In this document: positions 1 through 6,084 of the stretch, one piece after another | Layout: every line of letters starts with the position of its first letter | Numbering within the stretch: position 1 is the stretch's first letter | DNA from: Kitasatospora griseola | Lineage (GTDB): Bacteria; Actinomycetota; Actinomycetes; Streptomycetales; Streptomycetaceae | NCBI RefSeq assembly: GCF_014648555.1 | Contig: NZ_BMRI01000007.1 | Coordinates: 183,070 to 218,985 of the forward strand | Direction: 5' to 3' | DNA length: 35,916 bases | Translations under genes and position numbers: made by a program | The notes under the pieces: generated by a model | Seen by the model: the letters and a program-made list of their open reading frames with translations, nothing else | Told to the model about the DNA's origin: nothing | Database searches by the model: none

Positions 1-378
1 CTGCTGCACCCCGACGACCAGGTGCTGTGGCAGCAGACCCACCCGGACCGGAAGCCCGACGGCGCGCTCGCCGACGGTCAGCAACTGACCGTCGCCGGCA
101 CCACGTTGACGGTGCTGCACACGCCGGGCCACAGCCCGGGCGCGGTCAGCCTGTACGCGCCGGAGCTCGGCACCGTGTTCACCGGCGACACCCTGTTCGC
201 CGGCGGGCCGGGCGCCACCGGGCGGTCGTTCTCCGACTTCCCGACCATCGTCGACTCGATCCGCGAGCGCCTGCTGACGCTCCCGGCCGAGACGGTGGTG
301 CGCACCGGCCACGGCGACTCGACGACCGTCGGCGCGGAGGCCCCGCACCTGGCCGAGTGGATCGCCCGCGGCCACTGA
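1..378 (+). CDS. MBL-fold metallo-hydrolase, C-terminal part
   Basis: The 5' end lies outside the window; the frame is open from base 1. The visible ~125 residues form the C-terminal half of a glyoxalase II-like metallo-beta-lactamase fold: HTPGHSPG carries the metal-binding His, FTGDTLF the bridging Asp, and TGHGDSTT the last metal His. The usual N-terminal HxHxDH motif must be upstream. The family are Zn/Fe hydrolases of thioesters and related substrates, usually cytoplasmic; the substrate cannot be told from this piece. A strong hairpin follows the stop, so the lectin genes downstream are probably a separate unit. Family assignment is firm, function is not. Confidence 0.9.
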   Translation: MLHPDDQVLWQQTHPDRKPDGALADGQQLTVAGTTLTVLHTPGHSPGAVSLYAPELGTVFTGDTLFAGGPGATGRSFSDFPTIVDSIRERLLTLPAETVVRTGHGDSTTVGAEAPHLAEWIARGH

Positions 379-382
379 CCGG

Positions 383-427
383 CCGTCAACCCTCCGCCGC
401 CCCCGACCTCCGGTCCGGGGCGGCGGA
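383..427. repeat. Left copy of ~45-bp direct repeat flanking the lectin genes
   Basis: This stretch matches 2251-2295 at 39 of 45 positions without gaps. It begins CCGTCAACCC here and CCGTCAGCCC in the other copy. Each copy contains a GC-rich hairpin, so the repeat may simply be a duplicated terminator. The two copies bracket exactly the three lectin genes. Confidence 0.7.
394..426 (+). terminator. Hairpin terminator after the MBL gene
   Basis: Arms CCGCCGCCCC (394-403) and GGGGCGGCGG (417-426) pair perfectly over 10 bp. The interior adds a four-pair GACC/GGTC extension with a three-base loop. There is no U-tract, as is common for high-GC actinobacterial terminators. It sits 15 nt after the MBL stop. 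Confidence 0.65.
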
Positions 428-486
428 CCCGTTTCGGGTGTTCATCATCTGTCCAACGGCTCTTCGTACCGTCCCCTCACCTGGCC

Positions 487-506
487 GGCGACGCAAGGAC
501 GTCGCC
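487..506 (+). promoter_or_regulatory. Leader hairpin upstream of the lectin operon
   Basis: Arms GGCGACG and CGTCGCC form a perfect 7-bp stem with a six-base loop, CAAGGA. The loop presents a Shine-Dalgarno-like AAGGA. The hairpin ends 31 nt before the first lectin start codon, whose own RBS is a run of G at about 522-529. A regulatory role is inference; it may just be a stabilising 5' UTR stem. I found no convincing -35/-10 pair in 427-486. Confidence 0.35.
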
Positions 507-537
507 CGCAGGACAGCAGCAAGGGGGGGGAAAGACA

Positions 538-1083
538 GTGAAGAAGAGACATGTCGGCGCCTTGGTGGCCGGCGCCGCACTGGCCGCCACCGTCACGGCG
601 GCCGCGCCCGCCGGCGCCGTGGTGGAGCAGGGCTGGGCGCACATCCGGAACGTGGGCACCGGCCAGTACCTGGACGACTACGCCCACAACACCGACCAGG
701 GCGCGCCGGTGCACACCTACGCGCAGACCGGGCAGTCCAACCAGTGGTGGTGGGTGGCCAACAACACCAACAGCACGGTCACCTTCTCCTCCTACGAGAC
801 GCAGCAGTACAGCAGCGTCGGCAAGTGGTGGTACCGCAACCTCGTCCGCGACGGCGGCAACCGCGGTGTCCTCGGCCCGCAGCAGCTCTGGACGGGCGGC
901 GTCGGCTTCGGCGGCCTGCCGGGTGAGGAGCTCTGGTACTACGTGGCCGGCGACGCCGGGACGTACATCCACTCCGCCGCCTGGAACGGCGACTGCCTCA
1001 CCGCCCACGCCTGGGGCCAGGTGACGGTCGAGGGCTGCCGCACCGGCGACCACGACCAGCAGTGGAACGTCCAGTACAGCTGA
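538..1083 (+). CDS. Secreted ricin-type beta-trefoil lectin A
   Basis: A 181-aa protein with a Sec signal peptide (basic MKKRH, hydrophobic core, likely cleavage after AGA at about residue 27) and one compact domain of ~150 residues. The first subdomain reads as ricin B type: HIRNVGTGQYLDDYAHN, GAPVHTYAQTG and the QxW-like SNQWWWV. The last repeat ends DQQWNV and has two Cys around AHAWGQVTVEG that could form a disulfide. The GTG at 538 is chosen for the strong G-rich RBS 8-9 nt upstream. First of three tandem paralogs; its signal peptide differs from the other two. Sugar ligand unknown. An extracellular carbohydrate-binding role is inferred from fold and secretion. Confidence 0.85.
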   Translation: MKKRHVGALVAGAALAATVTAAAPAGAVVEQGWAHIRNVGTGQYLDDYAHNTDQGAPVHTYAQTGQSNQWWWVANNTNSTVTFSSYETQQYSSVGKWWYRNLVRDGGNRGVLGPQQLWTGGVGFGGLPGEELWYYVAGDAGTYIHSAAWNGDCLTAHAWGQVTVEGCRTGDHDQQWNVQYS

Positions 1084-1106
1084 CCCGCCGGAAGGGAAGT
1101 CCCACC

Positions 1107-1661
1107 GTGAAGAACATCCGAAGGATCCTCACCGCCGCCGGCGTGTCCCTGTCCGTCCTGGCGGGCGTGTTCGCCGTGGAGGCACCCGCCCAGGCCGCCG
1201 TGCCCCAGGGCTGGGCACACCTCCGGAACGTCGGCACCGGCCAGTACCTGGACGACTACGCCCACAACACCAACCAGGGCGCCCCGGTGTACACGTACGC
1301 GCAGACCGGCCAGTCCAACCAGTGGTGGTGGGTGGACAACAACGACAACAACACGGTCTCGTTCTCCTCCTACGAGACCCAGCAGGGCAACGGCCTCACC
1401 GGCTGGTGGTACCGCAACCTCACCCGCGACAGCGGCAACCGCGGCGTCCTCGGCCCGCAGCAGCGCTGGCAGCACGACACCCGCTTCGGTGAACTGCCCG
1501 GCGAGCAGCTCTGGTACTACGTGGGCGGCGACGCCGGGACGTACATCCACTCCGCCGCCTGGAACGGCGACTGCCTGACCGCCCACGCCTGGGGTCAGGT
1601 GACGGTCGAGGGCTGCCGCACCGGCGACCACGACCAGCAGTGGCTGATCTCCTACAACTGA
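1107..1661 (+). CDS. Secreted ricin-type beta-trefoil lectin B
   Basis: A 184-aa paralog of lectin A. The start is the GTG at 1107, 23 nt after the lectin A stop, with GGAAGGGA as RBS; an upstream in-frame GTG at 1062 would fuse the end of lectin A to the signal peptide and is rejected. The signal peptide (about residues 1-30, cleavage after AQA) is identical to that of lectin C in protein and DNA, whereas the C-terminal third is nearly identical to lectin A. The gene is therefore a mosaic of its neighbours. Trefoil landmarks are HLRNVGTGQYLDDY, SNQWWWV and DQQWLI. Probably co-transcribed with A and C. Ligand unknown. Confidence 0.85.
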   Translation: MKNIRRILTAAGVSLSVLAGVFAVEAPAQAAVPQGWAHLRNVGTGQYLDDYAHNTNQGAPVYTYAQTGQSNQWWWVDNNDNNTVSFSSYETQQGNGLTGWWYRNLTRDSGNRGVLGPQQRWQHDTRFGELPGEQLWYYVGGDAGTYIHSAAWNGDCLTAHAWGQVTVEGCRTGDHDQQWLISYN

Positions 1662-1684
1662 CCCGCCGGAAGGAACGTCCCACC

Positions 1685-2239
1685 GTGAAGAACATCCGAA
1701 GGATCCTCACCGCCGCCGGCGTGTCCCTGTCCGTCCTGGCGGGCGTGTTCGCCGTGGAGGCACCCGCCCAGGCCGCCGCGCCCCGGGGCTGGGTGCACGT
1801 CCTGAACATGGGCACCGGCCAGTACCTGGACGACTACGCCCACAACATCGACCAGGGCGCGCCGGTGTACACCTACGCGCAGACCGGGCAGTCCAACCAG
1901 TGGTGGTACGTCACCATGACCTCCGCCAACCAGGTCGTCCTCTCCTCCTGGGAGACGGAGAAGTGCACCGACGGCTGGTGCACCACCAAGAGCTACCGGA
2001 ACCTGCGCCGCAGCTTCGGCAACACCGGCGAGCTGTCCGAGTACAACCCCTGGTACGACCCGTACGACAACACCGCGTCCAGGGCGCGCTGGTGGTACGC
2101 GGCCGGCGACGTCGGGACGTACATCCACTCCGCCGACGGCGACCAGGGCTGTCTGACCTCCCACGCCGGGAGCCAGGTGACGATCGAGGGCTGCCGTACC
2201 GGAGACCGCAACCAGCAGTGGACCGTCATCTACGCCTGA
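1685..2239 (+). CDS. Secreted ricin-type beta-trefoil lectin C
   Basis: A 184-aa third paralog, starting at GTG 1685, again 23 nt after the previous stop with a nearly identical linker and GGAAGGA RBS. The signal peptide equals that of lectin B. The middle of the domain diverges most: an insertion-like stretch with two extra Cys (KCTDGWC) that may form a local disulfide, and a longer acidic/aromatic loop before RWWYAAGD. The final repeat keeps GCLTSHAGSQVTIEGC and ends NQQWTV. Divergence of the central subdomain suggests a different ligand from A and B, which is inference. Confidence 0.85.
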   Translation: MKNIRRILTAAGVSLSVLAGVFAVEAPAQAAAPRGWVHVLNMGTGQYLDDYAHNIDQGAPVYTYAQTGQSNQWWYVTMTSANQVVLSSWETEKCTDGWCTTKSYRNLRRSFGNTGELSEYNPWYDPYDNTASRARWWYAAGDVGTYIHSADGDQGCLTSHAGSQVTIEGCRTGDRNQQWTVIYA

Positions 2240-2250
2240 CGGCCCACGAT

Positions 2251-2295
2251 CCGTCAGCCCTTCGCCGCCCCCGGCGTCCCGTCCGGGGCGGCGAA
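2251..2295. repeat. Right copy of ~45-bp direct repeat flanking the lectin genes
   Basis: 39/45 identical to 383-427. It begins 12 nt after the last lectin stop. Its position inside the 3' coding end of the convergent P-loop gene means the sequence is under coding constraint on the other strand. Confidence 0.7.
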
Positions 2296-2889
2296 GCGGA
2301 CGGCCGCCAGCCGTTCCCGTGAGGTCGTGTCGGCGAGCAGCACGGACGTCGCGCCCGGGAAGGCCGCCAGGCCGTGCTGGTCGACGGCCGTCACCAGGGT
2401 GGCCAGGCCGCGCACGTGGCGGCGGAAGGTGCCCGGGGCGGCGGTGCGGGCGCGGGCGTGCTGACCGGCCAGTGCCTGGTCGGGGTGGACGGCGAGCAGC
2501 ACCACGTGCAGTTCCCGCCCGGACCGGCGGGCCCAGTGCGCGAGGGTGCGGCGCAGCCAGCGGCGGCTGCCGCAGTCGTGCACCAGCAGCGGCCCGGGGC
2601 CGCGCAGTGCGCCGCGGATGCGCAGCAGGTGCAGGGTCCGCACGACGGGCCGGTAGACGGGGTACGGGAGCCGGGCGGGCATCGCGGCCTGCGCGGCCAG
2701 GCGGCTGGTGCGCGGGTCGAGGACGGGGGCGTGGGCGTCCCAGCGGTGCAGCAGGGTGCTCTTGCCGCTGCCGGGCAGCCCGGCCACCACCACGGCGGCG
2801 TGGGGCCCGTAACGGACGGTCAGCGGCGGGCCGGGTCGGCCGCGCAGGTCGGTGACGCCCTGCGGGGCGAGTTCGCCGGCGGCTTCCAC
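2254..2889 (-). CDS. Small P-loop ATP-binding protein
   Basis: A 211-aa protein. The start is the GTG ending at 2889, with GGGGAG 6 nt upstream; longer frame extensions run through the ferredoxin gene and are rejected. A Walker A motif, VVVAGLPGSGKSTLL, lies at about residues 33-47. Further on, HDCGSRRWLRRTLA and LHVVLLAVHPDQAL resemble the core of kinase-like AAA proteins (zeta-toxin or adenylate-kinase type) that act on small substrates. It lies 83 nt downstream of the ferredoxin gene on the same strand, so it may share the P450 transcript, but a link to P450 chemistry is not evident. Its 3' end contains the terminator hairpin shared with the lectin operon. Substrate unknown. Confidence 0.75.
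   Translation of the reverse strand: MEAAGELAPQGVTDLRGRPGPPLTVRYGPHAAVVVAGLPGSGKSTLLHRWDAHAPVLDPRTSRLAAQAAMPARLPYPVYRPVVRTLHLLRIRGALRGPGPLLVHDCGSRRWLRRTLAHWARRSGRELHVVLLAVHPDQALAGQHARARTAAPGTFRRHVRGLATLVTAVDQHGLAAFPGATSVLLADTTSRERLAAVRFAAPDGTPGAAKG
2261..2295. terminator. Bidirectional terminator between lectin C and the P-loop gene
   Basis: Arms TTCGCCGCCCC (2261-2271) and GGGGCGGCGAA (2285-2295) pair over 11 bp with a 13-nt loop. It can end both convergent transcripts. It overlaps the last codons of the minus-strand P-loop gene. Confidence 0.65.
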
Positions 2890-2972
2890 GGTGTGCTCCC
2901 CTTCGCTGTGACGACGGCCGTCCCGCCGTGGGCCACGGCGGGACGGTTCGGCAGCATAGCGGGGTGTTCGGG

Positions 2973-3170
2973 TCAGCTGTCGGTGACCCGGATGGCGCCG
3001 GCGGGGCAGGACGCGACGGCGTCCTCGACGGCGGAGCGCAGCTCGGCGGGCGGGCGGGCGTCGAGCAGCAGCACGACGCCGTCCTCCTCGCGCTGGTCGA
3101 ACACCTCGGGGGCGTTGCGGACGCACTGCCCGGCGCCGCAGCAGCGGTCCTGGTCGACGGTGACGGTCAC
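2973..3170 (-). CDS. [3Fe-4S]-type ferredoxin partner of P450
   Basis: A 65-aa acidic ferredoxin. The pattern DQDRCCGAGQCVRNAPEVF followed by CPAGAI gives the three ligand cysteines (C10, C16, C55); C11 stands where 4Fe-4S relatives differ. The start is GTG at 3170, with GAAGGA three bases upstream. It lies 47 nt downstream of the P450 gene. In streptomycetes this pairing is standard: the ferredoxin passes electrons from a reductase, encoded elsewhere, to the P450. Cytoplasmic. Confidence 0.92.
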   Translation of the reverse strand: MTVTVDQDRCCGAGQCVRNAPEVFDQREEDGVVLLLDARPPAELRSAVEDAVASCPAGAIRVTDS

Positions 3171-3217
3171 GGTTCCTTCTTTCGCGAGGTCGCCCGGGCG
3201 GGTCGGCGGGGCGGCGG

Positions 3218-4417
3218 TCACCAGGCGACCTGGAGCTCGTGGACACCGTAGATCAGCATGTCGCTCCGGAACGGGACGTCCTCGAACGGCACGGCGAGCC
3301 GCAGTTCGGGGAGTCGGCGCAGCAGGGTCTCCAGGGCGATCTCCAGCTCCAGCCGGGCGAGCGGCTGGCCGAGGCACTGGTGGACGCCGAAGCCGAAGGC
3401 GAGGTGGTGGCGGGTGTCGCGGGTGAGGTCGAGGGTGTCGGCGCCGGGGTAGCGGTCGTCGTCCCAGTTGGCGGTGTTGACCTGGAGGATGACGCCCTCA
3501 CCGGCCCGGATCGTGGTGCCGCCGATCTCGGCGTCCTCGACGGCGACCCGGACCAGGCCGTTCTGCACGATGCTGAGGTAGCGCAGGAGTTCCTCGACCG
3601 CGGCGGGCGTGGCCTCGGGGTGGGCGCGCAGGTGGGCGAGCTGCTCGGGGTTGCGCAGCAGGGCGAGGATCGACAGCGCCGTCATGTTGGCGGTGGTCTC
3701 GTGCCCGGCTATCAGCAGCAGCCGGCCCATCGCGCCGATGTCCTCGATCTCCAGTTCGCCGCGGGCGACCAGGCGGCTGAGGATGCCGTCGTCGGGGTTG
3801 TCCCGCTTGGACGCGGTCAGCGCGTCGATGTACTCGGTGAGGCGGGCGTTGGCGTCGACGACCTCCTCGGTGGTGGAGCCGCGGTGCAGCAGGGTGCGGC
3901 TGCACTCCTGGAAGAAGTCGTGGTCCTGGTAGGGAACGCCGAGCAGCAGGCAGATCACCAGGGACGGCAGCGGCAGCGCGAAGTCGTTGACCAGGTCGGC
4001 CTGGTGTCGTCCGTCGGTCATCCGGTCGATCAGCTCGTCGGTGATCCGCTGGATCTCGGGGCGCAGCGAGGCGGTGCGGCGCATGGTGAAGTCGCCGGTG
4101 AGCATGCGGCGCAGCCGGCCGTGCTCGGGGTCGTCCAGCCGGATGAAGGTGGGCTTGACGGTGAGGAGCTGGCGGGAGGCCTCGGTGAGGAACGGGAAGC
4201 CCGGGTTTTCGGGGTCGGAGCTGAACCGGTTGTCGGCGAGGACGGCGCGGACGTCCTCGTGCCGGGTGATCAGCCAGCACGAGGCGCCGTCGTACAGGCC
4301 GACCCGGCTGATCGGCTCGTCGTGCCGGGCCTGCTCGTAGGCGGGCGGCGGCGCGAACGGGCAGGTCCCGCGCGGGGCGGGGTGGCTGGTGGGAGAGGTT
4401 TGCGCGGCGGTGGCCAT
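3218..4417 (-). CDS. Cytochrome P450 (CYP105-like)
   Basis: A 399-aa soluble bacterial P450, full length. Motifs in order: the C-helix DDPEHGRLRRML; the I-helix oxygen-activation motif LLIAGHETTANM; the ExxR motif EELLRY; and the haem loop FGFGVHQCLGQPLAR with the axial thiolate at Cys348. Sequence style and the adjacent ferredoxin fit the CYP105 group, a versatile monooxygenase family of xenobiotic and antibiotic tailoring enzymes. The ATG at 4417 follows a GGGAAGGGA RBS. No biosynthetic cluster surrounds it, so the substrate is open; a xenobiotic-type or orphan role is as likely as a secondary-metabolite one. The upstream region holds a 16-bp-period direct repeat that could be a regulator site. 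Confidence 0.93.
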   Translation of the reverse strand: MATAAQTSPTSHPAPRGTCPFAPPPAYEQARHDEPISRVGLYDGASCWLITRHEDVRAVLADNRFSSDPENPGFPFLTEASRQLLTVKPTFIRLDDPEHGRLRRMLTGDFTMRRTASLRPEIQRITDELIDRMTDGRHQADLVNDFALPLPSLVICLLLGVPYQDHDFFQECSRTLLHRGSTTEEVVDANARLTEYIDALTASKRDNPDDGILSRLVARGELEIEDIGAMGRLLLIAGHETTANMTALSILALLRNPEQLAHLRAHPEATPAAVEELLRYLSIVQNGLVRVAVEDAEIGGTTIRAGEGVILQVNTANWDDDRYPGADTLDLTRDTRHHLAFGFGVHQCLGQPLARLELEIALETLLRRLPELRLAVPFEDVPFRSDMLIYGVHELQVAW

Positions 4418-4508
4418 CTGGTGGTCCCTTCCCGGAGCTCGGCCGGCGGAGGCGTCGGCGGGCGAACCTTGCGACTGCGCGGCCCGAGCTGTTGAGTGCC
4501 TCGGGCAA

Positions 4509-4537
4509 CTAACTCACGGTCACGCTAACTCGCGGTC
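4509..4537. promoter_or_regulatory. Tandem direct repeat upstream of the P450 gene
   Basis: Two 13-bp copies, CTAACTCACGGTC (4509-4521) and CTAACTCGCGGTC (4525-4537), differ at one base with a 16-bp period. The lower A/T-rich CTAA core stands out from the GC-rich surroundings. It lies ~90 nt upstream of the P450 start, where a promoter or operator is expected. On the minus strand the copies contain TAGCGT and TAGTTG, which could serve as -10 elements. Regulator unknown. The rest of 4538-4700 holds no gene I can support. Confidence 0.45.
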
Positions 4538-4700
4538 CGTGGCCACGGGAAGGTGATCCTGGCCGGATCGTGAATTCTGTCCGGATTCCGGCGACGCGCA
4601 TGCGTTCGCCCCCGAACCGGGAACCCCGCCCACCAGCCGCGTCCAGGTCCGTCACGGCCGACGGCTCATCCTTGCGGCCGATCGAGAACGGGCCACGGCC

Positions 4701-5075
4701 TCACACCCACAGCGCCTGGGCGATCGCCCACCCGGTGAACGCCGAGCCCAGCCCGGCCACCACGCTGCCCGCCGCGTTCACCCCCGCGTAGAACCGGGCC
4801 CCGCTCTCGGCCAGCCGCAGCGTCTCCCAGGAGAACGTCGAGTACGTGGTGAGCGCCCCGCAGAAGCCGGTGCCGAGCAGCAGTTGGAGCTGCGAGGAGG
4901 CCGCGCCGGCGGCGACCGCGCCGGTCAGCAGGCCGAGCACCAGGGAGCCGGACACGTTGACGGCGAACGTTCCCCACGGGAAGACCGTGTCGTGCCGGGC
5001 CTGCACCGCCCGGTCGGTCAGGTAGCGCAGCGGCGCGCCGACCGCCGCACCGACGATCACCAGCAGCCAGTTCAC
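4701..5075 (-). CDS. crcB: CrcB/Fluc fluoride channel subunit (distal)
   Basis: A 124-aa protein with four predicted TM helices. Family signatures: [26 protein letters not shown] and [15 protein letters not shown], which carries the conserved TTxSTFS region of the fluoride pore. The start is the GTG at 5075, which overlaps the DUF190 stop in a GTGA junction and is preceded by GGAGGCGG. Fluc channels are dual-topology dimers; a pair of crcB genes in one operon usually encodes the two oppositely oriented subunits of a heterodimer. Exports F- from the cytoplasm. Confidence 0.93.
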   Translation of the reverse strand: MNWLLVIVGAAVGAPLRYLTDRAVQARHDTVFPWGTFAVNVSGSLVLGLLTGAVAAGAASSQLQLLLGTGFCGALTTYSTFSWETLRLAESGARFYAGVNAAGSVVAGLGSAFTGWAIAQALWV

Positions 5076-5422
5076 TCCGCCTCCCCGGGGGCGTCGGCGG
5101 GCCGGAGCACCTCGCACGCGTCGAGCGTCACCAGGCACCGGTCGAGCAGGTCGTCCAGTTGCGGCAGGAACGCCCGGATCCGCTCCTCGCGGTCCACCAC
5201 CACGACCGCCACCGGCAGGTCGTCGCCGACCGACAGCAGCCGGGAGGTGTGCACCAGCGCGGACGCGCCGAAGCCCTCGATGCCGCGGAACACGCTGGCG
5301 CCGGCCAGCCGGGCGGCGTGCGCGCGGTGCACGATCTCCGCGTACAGCGGGCGGTGGTGCCAGTGCTGGTCCTCGCCGGCCAGCACCGTCATCCGCAGCG
5401 CCCGTTCGGTCCGTGCGGTCAT
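5072..5422 (-). CDS. DUF190 (PII-like) protein
   Basis: A 116-aa protein with the DUF190 signature [23 protein letters not shown] and [20 protein letters not shown], a ferredoxin-like PII-type fold. The ATG at 5422 has AGGA seven bases upstream and overlaps the upstream crcB stop in an ATGA junction; its own stop overlaps the next crcB start. Translational coupling on both sides ties it to fluoride export. A regulatory or trimeric accessory role is inferred from the PII likeness; no biochemical role is established to my knowledge. Confidence 0.9.
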   Translation of the reverse strand: MTARTERALRMTVLAGEDQHWHHRPLYAEIVHRAHAARLAGASVFRGIEGFGASALVHTSRLLSVGDDLPVAVVVVDREERIRAFLPQLDDLLDRCLVTLDACEVLRPADAPGEAE

Positions 5423-5904
5423 CGCGTCCTCCGTCCGATCACCAGGCGGGCGGCGGCCGCGCCGGCCCAGACCGCGACCAGCGCGGCGAGCAGGGTGGCG
5501 GCCAGGTAGCCCAGGGCCGCCGGGGCGCGGCCGGCCAGCATCAGGCGCTGGACGTCGACCGCGTAGGTGGAGAAGGTGGTGAACCCGCCGAGCACGCCGG
5601 TGCCGAGGAACGGCCGCACCAGCCGGTGCGCGCGCCAGGCCTCGGTGAGCACCGTCAGGAACGCCCCGATCACCGCGCAGCCCGCCACGTTGATCACCAG
5701 CGTCGCCCAGGGGAAGCCGTCCGCCGCCGTCGGCCATCCGAGCGCGATCGCGTACCGGGCGCAGGCGCCGAGCACTCCGCCGACGGCCACCACGCCGATC
5801 ACGGACGCCAGTTCACGGTCCGGCCCGCGACGGCGCGCCGGGCGCGCCCCGGTCTCGGCTTCGACGGCGCCGGCCGTCGCCGACTGGGAACTCTCCACGG
5901 GCAC
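5419..5904 (-). CDS. crcB: CrcB/Fluc fluoride channel subunit (proximal)
   Basis: A 161-aa protein, longer than its partner through a ~45-residue N-terminal extension rich in Arg, Ala and Glu. Core motifs: [29 protein letters not shown] and [15 protein letters not shown]. The start is placed at the GTG ending at 5904 because GGAG lies five bases upstream; a GTG one codon upstream and another two codons downstream (ending at 5898) are alternatives. First gene of the crcB-DUF190-crcB operon, ~49 nt downstream of the riboswitch. Confidence 0.9.
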   Translation of the reverse strand: MPVESSQSATAGAVEAETGARPARRRGPDRELASVIGVVAVGGVLGACARYAIALGWPTAADGFPWATLVINVAGCAVIGAFLTVLTEAWRAHRLVRPFLGTGVLGGFTTFSTYAVDVQRLMLAGRAPAALGYLAATLLAALVAVWAGAAAARLVIGRRTR

Positions 5905-5952
5905 CACGTCTCCCACTCGCACGGCGCCCGAAGGATCCGGGCGCGTCCTGTA

Positions 5953-6011
5953 CAAGTAGGGACCGTTGGCGGCGACTCGCCGCGGTTCAGGTCCGGCGGG
6001 CCCCACCGCCG
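5953..6011 (-). ncRNA. Fluoride riboswitch (crcB motif) candidate
   Basis: Read on the minus strand, P1 is CGGCG (6011-6007) / CGCCG with an eight-base loop GUGGGGCC, the same size as the loop in the Thermotoga petrophila aptamer. The loop GGGGCC can form a pseudoknot with GGUCCC near 5961, followed by the conserved CUAC. P3 is a perfect GCGGCG/CGCCGC hairpin closing on AGU. The equivalent of A40 in the T. petrophila numbering is kept. The A6-U38 long-range pair is replaced by G and C, a possible compensatory change. Downstream, GUCC/GGAC could compete for the pseudoknot strand, and a 7-bp hairpin GCGCCCG/CGGGCGC precedes the RBS. These may form the expression platform, which is inference. 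Confidence 0.75.
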
Positions 6012-6042
6012 TCGCGCCTCCTCGGAAGGTGGCACTTGCGCC

Positions 6043-6048
6043 ACTGTA
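6043..6048 (-). promoter_or_regulatory. Possible -10 element of the crcB operon
   Basis: TACAGT on the minus strand fits TANNNT and would place transcription start about 25 nt before the riboswitch P1 stem. No good -35 hexamer is seen at the right spacing, so the call is weak. Confidence 0.25.
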
Positions 6049-6084
6049 CCGGCCGGGCGGGCCGCCCTCGGCAGCAGGGACGGC

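Noticed and set aside
538..2239. Tandem lectin genes as a sequence assembly artefact
   Set aside because: The middle regions of the three genes differ clearly in protein and DNA, so they are real paralogs rather than a repeated read.
3218..4417. P450 as part of a secondary-metabolite cluster
   Set aside because: Only a ferredoxin and a P-loop protein accompany it; no core biosynthetic gene is seen in the window.
4570..4791. 73-codon plus-strand frame between the P450 and crcB genes
   Set aside because: It overlaps the well-supported crcB 3' end, has no RBS and no recognisable sequence.
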